Shown here piece after piece: positions 34,001-62,245 of a DNA stretch of 64,000 nt. The notes below the pieces were generated by a model. The model saw nothing but the letters and a program-made list of their open reading frames with translations, had not been told where the DNA came from and ran no database searches. Each line of letters begins with the position of its first letter. The stretch's first letter is position 1. Both the position numbers and the translations under genes were made by a program. Origin of the DNA: Centroberyx gerrardi (lineage: Eukaryota > Chordata > Actinopteri > Beryciformes > Berycidae); contig NC_136000.1 in NCBI RefSeq assembly GCF_048128805.1, positions 26,972,359 through 27,036,358 on the forward strand, read 5' to 3'.

Positions 34001-35662
34001 ACACACTAAAGGATATGGGTGATGGATGCATGCCGAAAATGGAATTATTAATCACTGAATCAAAGATCATGTATTTTGTCTTATAATGTATGTATTAGAG
34101 AGAGCAAGCACTCTTTTTGTCACTGAATTACATTTCTTTAATTGGACCTCATGATGCATTCCTGGTGGCTCTCATTCTACACTGCAGGGAGCTTTCACCT
34201 GCGAGCATGTAATTTACTTTGTTCACAGATGAATAACACTCGCCTGCAGTCTGCTCTTTTTAAGCAGGCAGCCTTTCATTGAGTTGGAAGTCTCCCCTGT
34301 AATTTGTTGTTCAGGTAACATGTCACTGTGCTGCGCTCGTATGTAACATGTTTCACCTGCTGACAATAGGTTAACAATTACTGTTTAGGAATAACCTGAA
34401 ATTATGTCACCTGCTTATAGGATATTTTCTTTGAAATTCTGTGAAATTCTCACCTGCTGATTTGGGGGGAAAGGTGGTAATAACTGAGGAACACACTGCA
34501 TAAGTCCCTTTCATTGTGCAGGACTGTTACCTGATATAGTCTGTGTCTAACCTGTGTTCCTTATTGAACAGGTGTGGTGGCACCTGACTATAGAGGAATT
34601 TAGAGAAGATATGACATTTGTTTAAATAAAGATCTCAATGCCAAATGGTCTAAATGTTCTCTATGTGGCATTTCTATACTTCCAAGAAAAACATTTCTGA
34701 AGGTATACTCTAGCCTGTTTTGCTAAACTTTTATCAATTATCATAATTCAATTATTTCACCAATAGTAGAATGGGTATCTGAACTGCATAAAATGCCCAT
34801 TTTGACTCATATTCTTATTTTCTTTACAAGTGAAAAATAATCTAGCCAGTGTTGTGAGATAATTCCACTTGTTTGCATTTTCTAGAAATAAGTGTCAATA
34901 TCTTGCAACAAGGCAGAGCAAGGAAGTTCACTCCACTAGTATCAAGAAAATGACATCTGATCCAAGGAATCATGTGTCATCTTGCATGGAAACAAGTGAA
35001 ATTATCTCACCTCACTGCAGATATAAAGAGTCAACACTAGATTAAATTACTATTTAAAATGTTTTTTGCAGTGTGACAGAGCTCCTGCCTGAAGCCCTGG
35101 TCAAGGCAGGTAACCCACATGTCAGATCTGGACTTCCACCTGTAGCCCCCTCTGCTGCCCCTCTCACCTGCAGGATGTCCTGGATCTGGCTGAGCTCCTG
35201 CCTCAGCACCTGCTTCTGGTGGAAGCTGAAGGCCGGGTGGTTAGAGGCCATGGTGAACAGCAGCAGAAACTGCTCCTCGGTCCGCCCGTCGCTCAGCGGC
35301 AGGCCGTAGTTGTTGATGACCGTGTCGATGTGCGTCAGGGTCCGGTACAGGACCCCCGCTGCCTCCCGGTTGTCAGAGCCGAGCAGGGCGAGGGAGACCA
35401 GCAGCTTGCTGCGCACCACCTCGTCCGTGATGTTGGTGAGCCCCGACAGGTCGGCGGGGTTGTTGGCTTTGATCTCCGCATCCCGGAGAGAGTGGTAGTC
35501 CTTGCGGGCCAAGTCCTCCAGGCAGGAGCCGAGGAAGCGCAGCTCGATGGGGACGCAGAGGTCCAGCAGGCCGCAGAGGAAGTCCGCTCTCTGGGCTGAG
35601 GTGAGGGAGGAGAACCAGCGGTACACCCCCTCCCTCTGGACCCAGCTCCGGCTCTCCACCAT
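13871..35662 (-). CDS. zcchc14: zcchc14: zinc finger CCHC domain-containing protein 14 (whole coding gene, 14 exons)
   Basis: Fourteen GT-AG exons join in one phase-consistent frame of 3,570 nt (1,189 residues). Start choice: ATG 35,662, giving MVESRSWVQREGVYRWF as in the vertebrate family; the two codons before it are GTG AGG. Domains: a conserved N-terminus (residues 1-165), a Cys/His cluster CQPCHTHCSCWHK (exon 2), a diverged PX-like region (exons 4-7), a SAM domain at about 600-662 (NGILDWLRRLRLHKYYPVF to GAKKKLKTQLELQK), a long Ser/Pro-rich region, and a CCHC knuckle CYNCGANGHRAEDC at 1,148-1,161. In human, the ZCCHC14 SAM domain binds CNGGN pentaloop RNA hairpins and brings in TENT4A/B for mixed tailing, which protects RNA from deadenylation. 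Tail-to-tail with map1lc3b, as in human. Confidence 0.95.
14260..15528 (-). CDS. zcchc14: zcchc14 coding exon 13 (largest)
   Basis: 1,269 nt. Encodes Pro/Ser-rich disordered sequence with the family motif NPARILTSPRKPR, poly-Ser runs, a Cys/Gly-rich patch VCVCSSCGCRGNCGAYGALP, and the CCHC knuckle (CX2CX4HX4C) at 14,291-14,332. The donor is CAAG|GTGAAT. It is very GC-rich compared with its introns, and the opposite strand carries long accidental open frames. The acceptor is preceded by a (CT)n tract. Confidence 0.95.
15534..15600. repeat. (GA)n on plus = (CT)n polypyrimidine tract of zcchc14 exon 13
   Basis: On the coding strand this imperfect CT repeat ends 6 nt before exon 13, just upstream of ttcag. 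It therefore doubles as the polypyrimidine tract. Confidence 0.95.
15894..16052 (-). CDS. zcchc14: zcchc14 coding exon 12
   Basis: Acceptor tgtattgcag, donor C|GTAAGT. Encodes GELRVEVDAVPHHHPVPVPR followed by DGSSSSGYSSSPCSP. ELRVEV and the Ser run match the same region of human ZCCHC14. Confidence 0.92.
16198..16316 (-). CDS. zcchc14: zcchc14 coding exon 11
   Basis: Acceptor tatccagcag, donor CAG|GTAATG. Encodes EMKMEKRYAASQFPGSCSGI then ARVTPSSHMGP, which extends the SAM-proximal helix. It is 119 nt, so skipping it shifts the frame. A (TG)n tract sits 9-10 nt upstream of the exon on the coding strand. Confidence 0.9.
16326..16362. repeat. (CA)n on plus = (TG)18 against the zcchc14 exon 11 acceptor
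   Basis: A 37-nt uninterrupted dinucleotide repeat. In the sense RNA it is (UG)n, separated from the exon only by tatccagcag. Confidence 0.97.
17628..18292. mobile_element. possible hAT-like remnant
   Basis: The left end cagcatttctcaaagtgggg and the right end reverse-complemented (gcagtgttcctcagtctttt) resemble the CAGTGTTTCTCAA termini of hAT/Charlie-type elements. The interior contains the LINE-tail repeat at 17,871-17,955, which could be a nested insertion. The ends are imperfect. Confidence 0.3.
17871..17955 (+). repeat. LINE/SINE 3'-tail repeat, copy 1
   Basis: The tract gtaagtcgttctggataaga, with gcatcagctaaatgct after it, is the fish 'TCTGGATAAGAGCATCAGCTAAATG' tail. The flanking gaattgaagcttattctact and gttgcactca are also shared with 33,331-33,402. 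Confidence 0.8.
18322..18410 (-). CDS. zcchc14: zcchc14 coding exon 10 (C-terminal half of SAM)
   Basis: Acceptor tttcccacag, donor AA|GTCAGT. Encodes FLALTEEDLNKYDLTQGAKK and KLKTQLELQK. The LTEEDLNK and GAKKKL segments are the SAM helices that in Smaug/Vts1-type SAM domains carry the basic RNA-hairpin surface. Confidence 0.95.
18591..19104 (-). CDS. zcchc14: zcchc14 coding exon 9 (low-complexity region and N-terminal half of SAM)
   Basis: 514 nt. Acceptor cctcccag, donor GAG|GTGGGT. The exon opens with AVYGVASVQPVVSVHS, runs through a Pro/Ser/His/Gln-rich tract encoded by hexamer-like repeats (SQSQSQSQ near 18,806-18,835), and ends with NGILDWLRRLRLHKYYPVF. The plus strand over 18,940-19,030 is extremely G-rich. 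Confidence 0.93.
19105..19199 (-). other. zcchc14: zcchc14 intron 8 (95 nt, half of it CT repeat)
   Basis: Donor GTAGGA, then a (CT)n tract (plus-strand GA at 19,150-19,193), then tttccctttccctcccag. It is among the smallest introns in the gene. Confidence 0.85.
19200..19236 (-). CDS. zcchc14: zcchc14 coding exon 8 (37-nt microexon)
   Basis: Acceptor tgtcactcag, donor AACAG|GTAGGA. Encodes NLGCLLQYRGTN with split codons at both ends. Phase agrees with exons 7 and 9 on both sides, which is the main support; skipping it would break the frame. Confidence 0.8.
19237..20960 (-). other. zcchc14: zcchc14 intron 7
   Basis: 1.7 kb with short CA-rich tracts around 20,219-20,345 and a C-rich, pyrimidine-rich stretch around 20,420-20,720. 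No gene is seen. Confidence 0.7.
20961..21139 (-). CDS. zcchc14: zcchc14 coding exon 7
   Basis: Acceptor ctgtctccag, donor CCA|GTAAGT. Encodes CLTALPCHILQHPSVQLFFT then a Pro/Ser-rich stretch. The LP-HIL/VL-HP-V-FF pattern ends the PX-like region in the vertebrate family. Confidence 0.9.
21585..21652 (-). CDS. zcchc14: zcchc14 coding exon 6
   Basis: Acceptor ttctctcag, donor CCCAG|GTTTGT (a weak donor with a T at +4). Encodes LSQAFPDEGVEKFLPQSLEL and DP, part of the PX-like region. Confidence 0.9.
21836..22637. mobile_element. hAT-like non-autonomous element ('GGGCTGCAAC' family)
   Basis: The left end agggctgcaactaacaatta continues into ttttgataatcgattctgtg, the hallmark of a very common fish repeat. 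The right end, reverse-complemented, is tttagggctgaaactattca. The ends match over AGGGCTG-AAC and lie about 800 bp apart. There is no transposase frame. It sits in zcchc14 intron 5. I could not find a convincing 8-bp target duplication. Confidence 0.75.
22690..22925 (+). mobile_element. LINE reverse-transcriptase fragment with YADD box
   Basis: Translation of 22,698 onward gives FHCYADDTLLYLLLK, the catalytic YADD motif (22,707-22,718) of LINE reverse transcriptases. About 170 bp on, gtaaactgtttttagataag and agctatata resemble a CR1/L2-type 3' tail. The body between is lost. It is a dead fragment. Confidence 0.65.
22978..23049 (-). CDS. zcchc14: zcchc14 coding exon 5
   Basis: Acceptor tactcctccag, donor CAG|GTCAGG. 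Encodes ANWSDGCVSSVVRNQQEVME then LLSQ, aligning with the W-SD-S-V pattern of the family's PX-like region. Confidence 0.92.
23050..23581 (-). other. zcchc14: zcchc14 intron 4
   Basis: 532 nt. It contains a long purine-rich (GGA/GAG) stretch on the plus strand (23,240-23,420) and a (GT)n tract at 23,529-23,565, which is CA in the sense RNA and starts 16 nt into the intron. Confidence 0.75.
23582..23652 (-). CDS. zcchc14: zcchc14 coding exon 4
   Basis: Acceptor atctgtctttcag-type ending in tttcag, donor GAG|GTGAGT. Encodes VVIERVVLRRVTHKSDDGGE then YVLE. It opens the PX-like region. Confidence 0.9.
23954..24110 (+). repeat. dispersed repeat D, copy 2
   Basis: Has attgacatccatagggtttc, the gatcagggtcagttacagag block and gcagcagccctggagctggt. 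A degenerate copy of the family seen at 6,320 and 41,729. Confidence 0.7.
24470..25110 (+). mobile_element. decayed L2/CR1-type LINE, reverse-transcriptase fragment
   Basis: Frame fragments read AASLSSVLTHLSAASSTVNH (the RT 'LSAAFDTVNH' box), then TSYLTDRSVSLLGP, and further on SHLDYSDSVLAALPKHSQQ with FNLPKFSH. This is the order of fish L2-like (Maui-type) ORF2, with the YADD region deleted and many stops and shifts. It lies in zcchc14 intron 3, antisense to the gene. Confidence 0.75.
25235..25510 (+). repeat. dispersed repeat B, copy 1
   Basis: Co-linear with 63,507-63,755 in the same orientation. Shared blocks include atatctttctgatatcagtt, actgtgcc and catattgtgaaaa. No coding signal. Class unknown. 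Confidence 0.8.
25511..27853 (-). other. zcchc14: zcchc14 intron 3 (5' half)
   Basis: Rich in microsatellites: GT/CA at about 25,767-25,800, CT then CA at 26,144-26,190, CA at 26,286-26,312, GT at 26,725-26,773 and CA at 27,378-27,432. A possible hAT-like remnant lies at 26,935-27,286. No gene is seen. Confidence 0.7.
26935..27286. mobile_element. possible hAT-like remnant
   Basis: The left end accggtcggcaacctggcga and the right end reverse-complemented (ccagtgatcaccaaaccttt) resemble the GGTCGGCAACC-type termini of fish hAT non-autonomous elements. The interior is noncoding. The ends are diverged. Confidence 0.35.
27854..28055 (-). CDS. zcchc14: zcchc14 coding exon 3
   Basis: Acceptor tctcacccccag, donor AAAG|GTGAGC. 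Encodes a Gly/Pro-rich low-complexity stretch that opens SQAREAGAGSGPG, passes PPHPDLPPHPPPPLP and ends in KNNQGKAGKG. Sequence conservation is low here; phase and splice sites support it. Confidence 0.85.
28841..29113 (-). mobile_element. tRNA-derived SINE, minus strand
   Basis: Read on the minus strand: a tRNA-like head with B box gttgccagttcaaattcctg, then cccttgagcaaggcacttca, agaagactgcggttgcactg, and a tail gttctcagtcaact/cctggttaaata shared with LINEs. The middle blocks also occur in the plus-strand copy at 31,934-32,208. Confidence 0.75.
29114..31930 (-). other. zcchc14: zcchc14 intron 2 (middle)
   Basis: AT-rich. It holds (CA)n at 29,997-30,021, a T run at about 30,532-30,552, a (GA)n at 30,977-31,012 beside a CA-rich tract (31,051-31,090), GT/GA tracts at 31,261-31,325, and C-rich runs around 31,686-31,715. 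No exon is seen. Confidence 0.65.
31934..32208 (+). mobile_element. tRNA-derived SINE, plus strand
   Basis: B-box-like gggctcgaatcccaggacc, then gcccttgagcaaggcattta, agaagactgtggttgtactg, and an A-rich tail ending near 32,208. It is the same family as 28,841-29,113, in the opposite orientation within the same intron. Confidence 0.75.
32209..33330 (-). other. zcchc14: zcchc14 intron 2 (5' part)
   Basis: No gene or clear repeat recognised, apart from the LINE-tail repeat that follows at 33,331. Confidence 0.5.
33331..33402 (+). repeat. LINE/SINE 3'-tail repeat, copy 2
   Basis: Begins agaaattgaagcttattcta and continues gttgcactcactgtggataa, a near copy of 17,871-17,955 with an internal deletion. 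Confidence 0.8.
33467..33706 (-). CDS. zcchc14: zcchc14 coding exon 2
   Basis: The acceptor is ggctgctccag and the donor is AAG|GTACGG. It encodes a poly-Gly run from a (GGA)n triplet repeat (plus-strand TCC at about 33,666-33,692), a His7 run, and CQPCHTHCSCWHK, a Cys/His cluster. The run lengths are likely to vary between individuals. Confidence 0.9.
33707..35167 (-). other. zcchc14: zcchc14 intron 1
   Basis: 1.46 kb, AT-rich, no second exon seen. It contains a dense group of CACCTG motifs (34,196-34,586). Confidence 0.7.
34190..34590. promoter_or_regulatory. zcchc14: CACCTG E-box cluster (candidate enhancer)
   Basis: Six CACCTG/CAGGTG motifs at 34,196, 34,354, 34,408, 34,451, 34,569 and 34,581, plus caggtaac (34,312 area) and ttacctg (34,527 area). 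Roughly 0.2 matches are expected by chance in this length. CACCTG is bound by ZEB, Snail and E-protein factors. Enhancer function is inference. Confidence 0.4.
35168..35662 (-). CDS. zcchc14: zcchc14 coding exon 1
   Basis: Starts at ATG 35,662; donor CTGCAG|GTGAGA. Encodes 165 residues with the highly conserved family N-terminus: FLCGLLDLCVPIELRFLGSC, LEDLARKDYHSLRDAEIKAN, ITDEVVRSKLLVSLALLG, LYRTLTHIDTVINNYGLPL and LLFTMASNHPAFSFHQKQVL. Confidence 0.96.
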
Positions 35663-36800
35663 CCTCACACATCAACTCTGCTGGCCGCTCGGGAGGTGGG
35701 ACCAACAGGCCTGTACGGGCTGGACAACACCTCTGAAACACAGCAAGATACCTGGACTGGTGTTTTGACTCAAAGTAAACTTCACAACAAAGGGAGCGCG
35801 CGCGTGTCTGTGTGTATGTGCGTAATTGCGCACGCGTACGTGTGTGCTGCTACTCTCGAGTGGCCATAAAGTCAGGGGCTAATTTGTCAACTTTGACTTA
35901 AGTCAGTGACGGTGGCCGTTTCCAAGCCAACCAGTCTCAATGTTTGCATCCACGCGCATCGACCATAAAAGTGAAATGTAACAAGCGACAGCCGTTCCCT
36001 TTGTTGGCGGTCCAGCGGCGACAGCGCAGCAGGCCTTTCCGATCCATAATGTTTTCAAGTCGGTCTACGTGCACCAAAGTGTGCTGGTTTGTGTTCACCA
36101 CGCAGCGCGGCAGGCACGAGCCCCTCGGCCAGCCGGACTGTGCTCTTGCCCCACGTCAGAGGCTGGTGGCGAAGAAACGTCCACGGTCTTTCCAGAAAAG
36201 GCAGAGCGGATTAAAACGCACCGTCCCATTCAAGGAGACACTTAACCATTCGGACACTTTGTGTGAACCGTGCCGCCCCGCTCTCCAGTCCCACACGGTA
36301 GAAAAAGCCCTTCCTGTAGAGTTGCTCCTCAGTCCTCATGGTTTCGCAGAACTTGTGAGGGACCGTCGGCAGTCAAGCACAGCCACCAAGTCCCTGCTAG
36401 CACCGCTGTGTTGGGGTTAAAGTTTAAAAAACAAAACTAGTGTGGCCTAAGCTAGTGCTACTGCCATTGGAAATAACGTTATAACATTTCTTTGACATTA
36501 CCTCATCAAGAGCCACGGCGGGAAAAAATAACACTGGTGATAATGGAGTGTTTGTTCAATGTCTATAAATTAATTTAGTGCAAAACGTAGTCATACGCCC
36601 CCTGCATTCTGCCATGAGTCCTGAAATCGAGAAAAACAGCTGTGTATAACATTATCCCAACTCTGGCAGCAAAGCCAGCCCACCGTCCACAAACACCTGC
36701 TCTGATTGGATGCCAGTCCTGTCTGTATCCACGGCCTCTCCTGTGATTGGTCCAGAGGAATATCCGCTGCCCTACTATTTCACATCTTTTTCTCATGCGC
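35663..36800 (-). promoter_or_regulatory. zcchc14: zcchc14 5'UTR and promoter region
   Basis: CpG-richer sequence (gggagcgcgcgcg near 35,793) continues upstream of the start codon. Two CCAAT boxes on the gene strand (ATTGG on plus) lie at 36,705-36,709 and 36,746-36,750, 41 bp apart, a common arrangement in TATA-less vertebrate promoters. The transcription start is not determined. No conserved upstream ORF is claimed. Confidence 0.45.
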
Positions 36801-36959
36801 TCATACATATCTCAGCTTAGTTACTGGAGCTTTAAAGCGCCCGTTACACTATTTACACTGATGCTTTATTATTTATTTATCGTAATAGTCTCATCAGTAG
36901 GAAGAAACACCCAGGGTTAACTTTGCTTCCTGGTCAGACTCATAGAAAAGAGGGCGACT

Positions 36960-37370
36960 GGCATCATGTAGGAAATACAGTTAGTCCATCTCTTAAGAAA
37001 AAGAACTATAAGAATCCAATAATAATTTTTAAAAGGACAGCAACACTTTAAAATATACAGGAAGCTACTATAAGTCCAAAACAATACGTACCACCGAAAA
37101 ATCCTATAGTAATAAAAGTAGCACAAAGTACGCTAAGGTCACTATAAACTCAATATTGGCTATCACAATTACACTATGAGTTTCTATAAGAATATTTTAC
37201 ATACTATAGGAGATTGTAGTAGGAAAATCTAACTATAAACTTACGTGTGAGGACCACAAACGTGCTATAAATTATAATAATATAAGGAACTATAAGTTCC
37301 TGTAGGAATATTATAGTGGATGAATATTATTATTATTATTATATTAGGAATATCAGGCTATAGGGATTTT
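36960..37370. repeat. CTATA-motif cluster of unknown class
   Basis: About eleven ctataa/ctatag words in 400 bp, a perfect inverted repeat AGGAACT-ata-AGTTCCT at 37,285-37,301, and AGGAATATTATAGTG (37,304-37,318), which recurs reverse-complemented at 2,326-2,340. This suggests a decayed element with repeated subterminal motifs. Confidence 0.4.
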
Positions 37371-38102
37371 TAGTTAGGTATGAAAGACATTTTGATGTAA
37401 TTTCATGATACTACTGCAAATGTCCTATATGCGCCTCATGCAGGTATAATAACCATATTCTCTAACCCTTATGCTGCTAAAAGCCTTTCGAAATCTGGAA
37501 ATCTATTAGTGTTTCCTATTGAAAGTAGCCTATATTTTTTCACAATTGTCCCCCAGAGATTAAGTCCATTTGTGTTGAACTGTCACATGGGAATATACTA
37601 TAAACCTTTTGACTGTTTTACAGCAGTCCCTCAGTGCTGCTGCTCTGTAGTTCATGTGTAAGGCCAGAAGATGGCGCCATTGGACCAGGATTTTTAAGGT
37701 GGACTTTGGGATGTGGTGTATCCATCACAAGACCTGACCATGCACTCTGGCATGATGAGAACATGACAGTATGAAAATGACTGTGAGTAATTTAAGCCTG
37801 TATTTTGAATGGAAGAGTTTTATTTTTACTGTAACATTTCTTTCCCCTTCCCTCTTTGTTTTTCCCCGCCCGTCTGTTTTCTTGTTTTCTGTTTTCACTC
37901 TCCTCCATCCAAACAGCTCTCCCTCTCTCCACCCTCCCTCTCTTTGAGAAGATGGGTCTCTAGAGATAAGCCCCGCCCCTTCCGTGCTGACCACGCCCCT
38001 CCGGTGACGGAGGAAAGTTCAGTAAAGGTTGCTATAGTAACCATACCCCTCCCTCCCAACCTGGCCTGTACCACTCCCTCTCTGCATCAGGGATGCTCTG
38101 TA

Positions 38103-38159
<57 letters not shown>

Positions 38160-38296
38160 GAGGAAAAAGCAAGACAGAGACACAAAGAAACAGGGGGATT
38201 AAAAAACCACAAGAGCCAAGAGTTGTTTTCTTTCAAACACTTTCATTATTTTCTCCACATAACTCAAAAACAAAACAGAGTAACTCCCAGAAACAT

Positions 38297-38297
38297 A

Positions 38298-38341
<44 letters not shown>

Positions 38342-38355
38342 GAAAGAAAGAAAGG
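38297..38355 (+). repeat. (AAAG)n tetranucleotide repeat
   Basis: About 14 units of aaag/aaga with one phase slip near 38,341. Confidence 0.95.
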
Positions 38356-38556
38356 AGAGTAAAACTATAGAGAGAGAGCTGGGCATGCTGTAGCATGCTG
38401 CGGACTAACGGGGTGGCGCAGGGCATCGTCACCAGGCTGACGGCATACAGCAGAGTTTCTCAAACCTTTTCCGTCTGGGACCCAAATGGAAATCGAAACG
38501 TATTGTTCTGCCTCTTGGGGGGTGCAGGCACGTTACAAAATGTACTGTTGTCATGT

Positions 38557-38580
38557 GGGGGGGGGGGGGGGGGGGGGGGG
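38557..38580 (+). repeat. G24 homopolymer
   Basis: Uninterrupted run of 24 G. It is a possible G-quadruplex former and also a place where assembly length is unreliable. Confidence 0.95.
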
Positions 38581-40794
38581 AACACCAGAGACGAGCCCAC
38601 AGCTATGAAGTTTGGGTTCCGATCCGTAGTTTCAGCGATGCCGTCGGACAGAGAAAACAACAGCGGTTCCTGCTCCTGCAAGTTGTTACCGATGGCAACA
38701 GACTCAGCCATCCCATCACGTGGGAGGACTCACACACACACACACACACACACATGAACATTAATGTACACACACACACACACACACGCAGCGGCTGGTC
38801 TGCAAGATGGGGATGGAGACAAAGAATTCAAATCTTCCTCTTCTCTCTCACACAGTAGAAACACCCAGAATCTTCACCCAACTATAAAAATAGACAAATT
38901 ATTATAAGTGTTTATGACTGTGTGTTAGCCTGCCTGTCAATGAGGGAGCTGGGATAAGTGGAGGAGAGGCTGAGGAAGGTAAAGCCCGGCCTTGACTGCT
39001 ACACTCCAGTCGCCTTGGATCATCCCATCAAAACCCTTTCCAATACTTTGATCGTTCCGTTTCGTCCCACAAGGGCTTTTTAATCGGTGTCATTTACTCA
39101 GACAAGATCAATGTGCGAAAGGAGCTCGGACCCTGCTGCTGTTTCACCCCGGGGCCTTGTGTGTTTCGGCGTCTCACCCAGATTCCGCCCCTAACCTGAA
39201 ACTTAACCCGTCGCATGTTTTTCCCGAAGCCTTTTTTCCGAAGCCTTCAGAGTCGACACACAACTAAGATATACATACGCATGCATTTCTGTACTGTTAT
39301 CAATTTTTGCGCTACAAAAACAAGGCAGGTGGCGATTGTTATTTTGTTTTGTTGTTGTTGTTTTTTTCAGACGTCTTGCAAATACGGTATAGCTAAAAAA
39401 AAAAATGTTGTCGCAGTCTTCGTAAGTTAAGTTTCGGGAGAGGCGGCTGGAGAGAGACGCGTTTGACTCAATGGTAAAACAGCAGGTAATAGTTGCTCTA
39501 AGTCAGGGCCAGGATACATTAGTGACAGTTTGAGGCAAGTGCAGATGGACGAACATCGATTTATCAATATACTTTTGTCTTGAGAGAGAGAGGGAGAGAG
39601 GGAGAGAGAGGGAGGGAGAGAGAGATAGAGAGAGAGAGGGAGAGAGAGAGAGAGCACAGCTGTCAGCAGGTGGTAGTGGGCTAGATGTGGATGAGCAGTG
39701 ACTGGGTGTCCTCATGAGATCCTCTTGTAAAGTTCATCAACAGCGTGAAAGGCCACTGTGCTACTGGGAGACCACACACACACACACACACACGCAGAGT
39801 TGCCGGGAAGGACATCGCGGGTTGATACAGATACAAACGCGCTCACACACACGGCACAAAAAGTCACTAACACTCCCACACACACATGCACTCATTTGCT
39901 CACCCACTTACACTCCCCCACACACACACCCACACACACTCTCTCACTCTCTGCTTGAGATGAAGGATGAGAGGAGACAGCAGGGAGGAGGAGGGGAGAG
40001 GAGGGATGGATGGACATGGATGAGAGAGCGATGGGATGGAAGCAATGTGTGTGTTTGTGTGTGTGTAGGGTGGAAGGTCTGAGTCTGTCTCGTCTAACAG
40101 AACACACACGCACACACACACACACTCCGCCATCAGTAACAACACCCGGGCAGGCGGAGGAACCAAAAGGCAGGAATCATAAAGAGAAGTGGAGGGGCGG
40201 GAGGGTTACAAAAGAAAGAATATATCCACCAACGTATTGTACATGAGAGAAAAATGTTAATAAAGTTAATAAATAAATTAGAAGTTACAAATCTGTCGAA
40301 AACTATGATTTGAAGATGAAAAAGTCTGTCTGGTCAGTCCTCTCTGCAGACAGTGGAAGCAGACATCTCGCTGTAACGCCAGCTGCATCGCTCCTGGCCT
40401 GGTTAGCAGACCAGTTCAGCCCAGTTTGGACTGGTTTAGCCCACTTTAGTCTAGGTTTGAACTATTTAAAGCTCACTTAAAGTCCAATTAGCCCCCTGCA
40501 GTCCAGTCATCTGGACTGGTTTACCCCCTCTTTCGTCCACTTCTTTGGGACTAGGCATTTGAAACATCCTTCATACGACGGCTGGGCCAAGCTTAGCCTG
40601 GGTTGGCCCACTTGCTAGCCCAGTTGGAGGCCCACATGTGGCTGGGCGGACTGTGCTGTAAGCCCTCCTTGGTCCTAGTTTTGGCGCAGTCCTCTTGCCA
40701 GGAGCACGAAGGGGCAGCAGATTCACCGTAATACTCATATGAATGTTATAGTTGTTGTAGCATAGATAGGCTGACTCGGAAAGCAGTGCTGTCT

Positions 40795-60867
<20,073 letters not shown>

Positions 60868-62120
60868 TCAGTACACCAATAAAATGAGCAAAAAGGTAGG
60901 CTTTTAAGATAGCAGACTAAAGGGTTGCGGCATTTGAGGATATTTCCACATCAATGGCATCAAGGTTGGAATGGTGGAAGAATGTTTGGTTTTTAGGGAT
61001 GAAAGCGAAGAAACAAAAGCCACAGTGAAGGGTCATAAAATCACTTCTCACTAACCTCACTCTCTGTTACTACTTTCTCTCCCATTTTCCAGTTAATGTT
61101 TGAGCTTAAAGGCTACTGATGAGCTTGCACTACACAACGCTCTTACCTGAAGTATTTCTCGATTGTACCATCTTAGCCTCCTAAAACCCTTTCATCACCT
61201 TCCTCTGTATCTCGACCATTTCCCTCCCTTCTATGACCCGGTGCTAACTAAAACACAGGCTCTTCTGGAGTGAAGAGTCTGCTGTTTTAAAACAAGCCAA
61301 TGGACTCAAGCTGAAAATAATGCAATTAATCTGGGGCAGTTCTTTTAGTTAGTCTGTTTCAAAAGTACAACCAGGGTTGTAGTCAAGTCCAACTCAAGAC
61401 CAGCACAATGATTTGGTCCATTCCAAGTCAAGACCAAAACCGAATCTGGTCTGAGTCAAAATCAAGACCGAGTATGGTAGAGTCCGAGCAGGACTCAAGA
61501 TGAAGTCAAGATGAAGACCAGCAAATCAAGTCTTTGTTTTATGACTACAGTATACCTGTTGTGGTAAATTAAATATTATTTGATTGCATTTCAATCACAC
61601 TTATGATAGCCTACTCGACTGAAAGGAAAAATGTGGCTAAGCAATTGTTATTTTTTAAATAAATGCCAGATTTCAAATCAAGAATTCGTCAATACTTGAA
61701 AGAACGAACTTCTCAAGAAAGCAAGAACAGAGAACATCTTTACAGTTAGACATGGACTGTGTGCTTGAGGCTGCATGATCAATTAAGACACACAGGTGTT
61801 CATTTTTCATGTTTCAACCCGCTCTGTATTATAGCGCAGTTTATTTGTGCCAACTAGTTTGGACACGATGCGTCGTTCTGTCAGTGAATCTTGGGGCTTC
61901 CCTTTCATTCACATTGGTCAAGTCACAATCTGATACATCCTCGATATTTTGAGGTTGGCAAGTAAACTTCCACAATCTTTATTTGTGCTCTGTTGTTTTT
62001 TGGTTTGCAGTCATACATACATATTTCATGAACAGCACGAAGCACCATAATCCTAGATACATCACACCTTCACACCTTCACACCCTCTACCCCCTCTTCC
62101 ACTGCTCCCTTTTTGTGTCA

Positions 62121-62245
62121 CTATTGATCCCCAAAGGAGATTTTCTTTTCTCTTCCCCTCCACAGGGAGGTCAGTTGGTTGAGATTCAGTGTCTTGCTAA
62201 AGCAGGATTCAACGCTGACGATTGCTTCTACTTGCCTGGTTGAGC
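62121..62245 (+). repeat. dispersed repeat D, copy 4
   Basis: Has ctattgatccccaaaggaga, ggaggtcagttggttgagat and tcagtgtcttgctaaagcag, in the same order as copies 1-3. Confidence 0.7.

Larger units (their letters stand above)
36801..40794. other. intergenic region and jph3 3'UTR
   Basis: No coding exon is seen. The part below 40,795 must include the jph3 3'UTR; a minus-strand AATAAA at 37,824-37,819 is a possible end. It holds the CTATA-motif cluster (36,960-37,370), (CA)n at 38,103-38,152, (AAAG)n at 38,297-38,355, a G24 run at 38,557-38,580, (CA)n at 38,729-38,752, (GA)n at 39,584-39,653, and a perfect 8-bp hairpin CAGTCCAG-tcat-CTGGACTG at 40,499-40,518. Confidence 0.5.

Noticed and set aside
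35944..36420. 158-codon open frame on plus upstream of zcchc14
   Set aside because: Lies in the CpG-richer promoter/5'UTR region; basic, low-information protein with no recognisable motif and no splice support.
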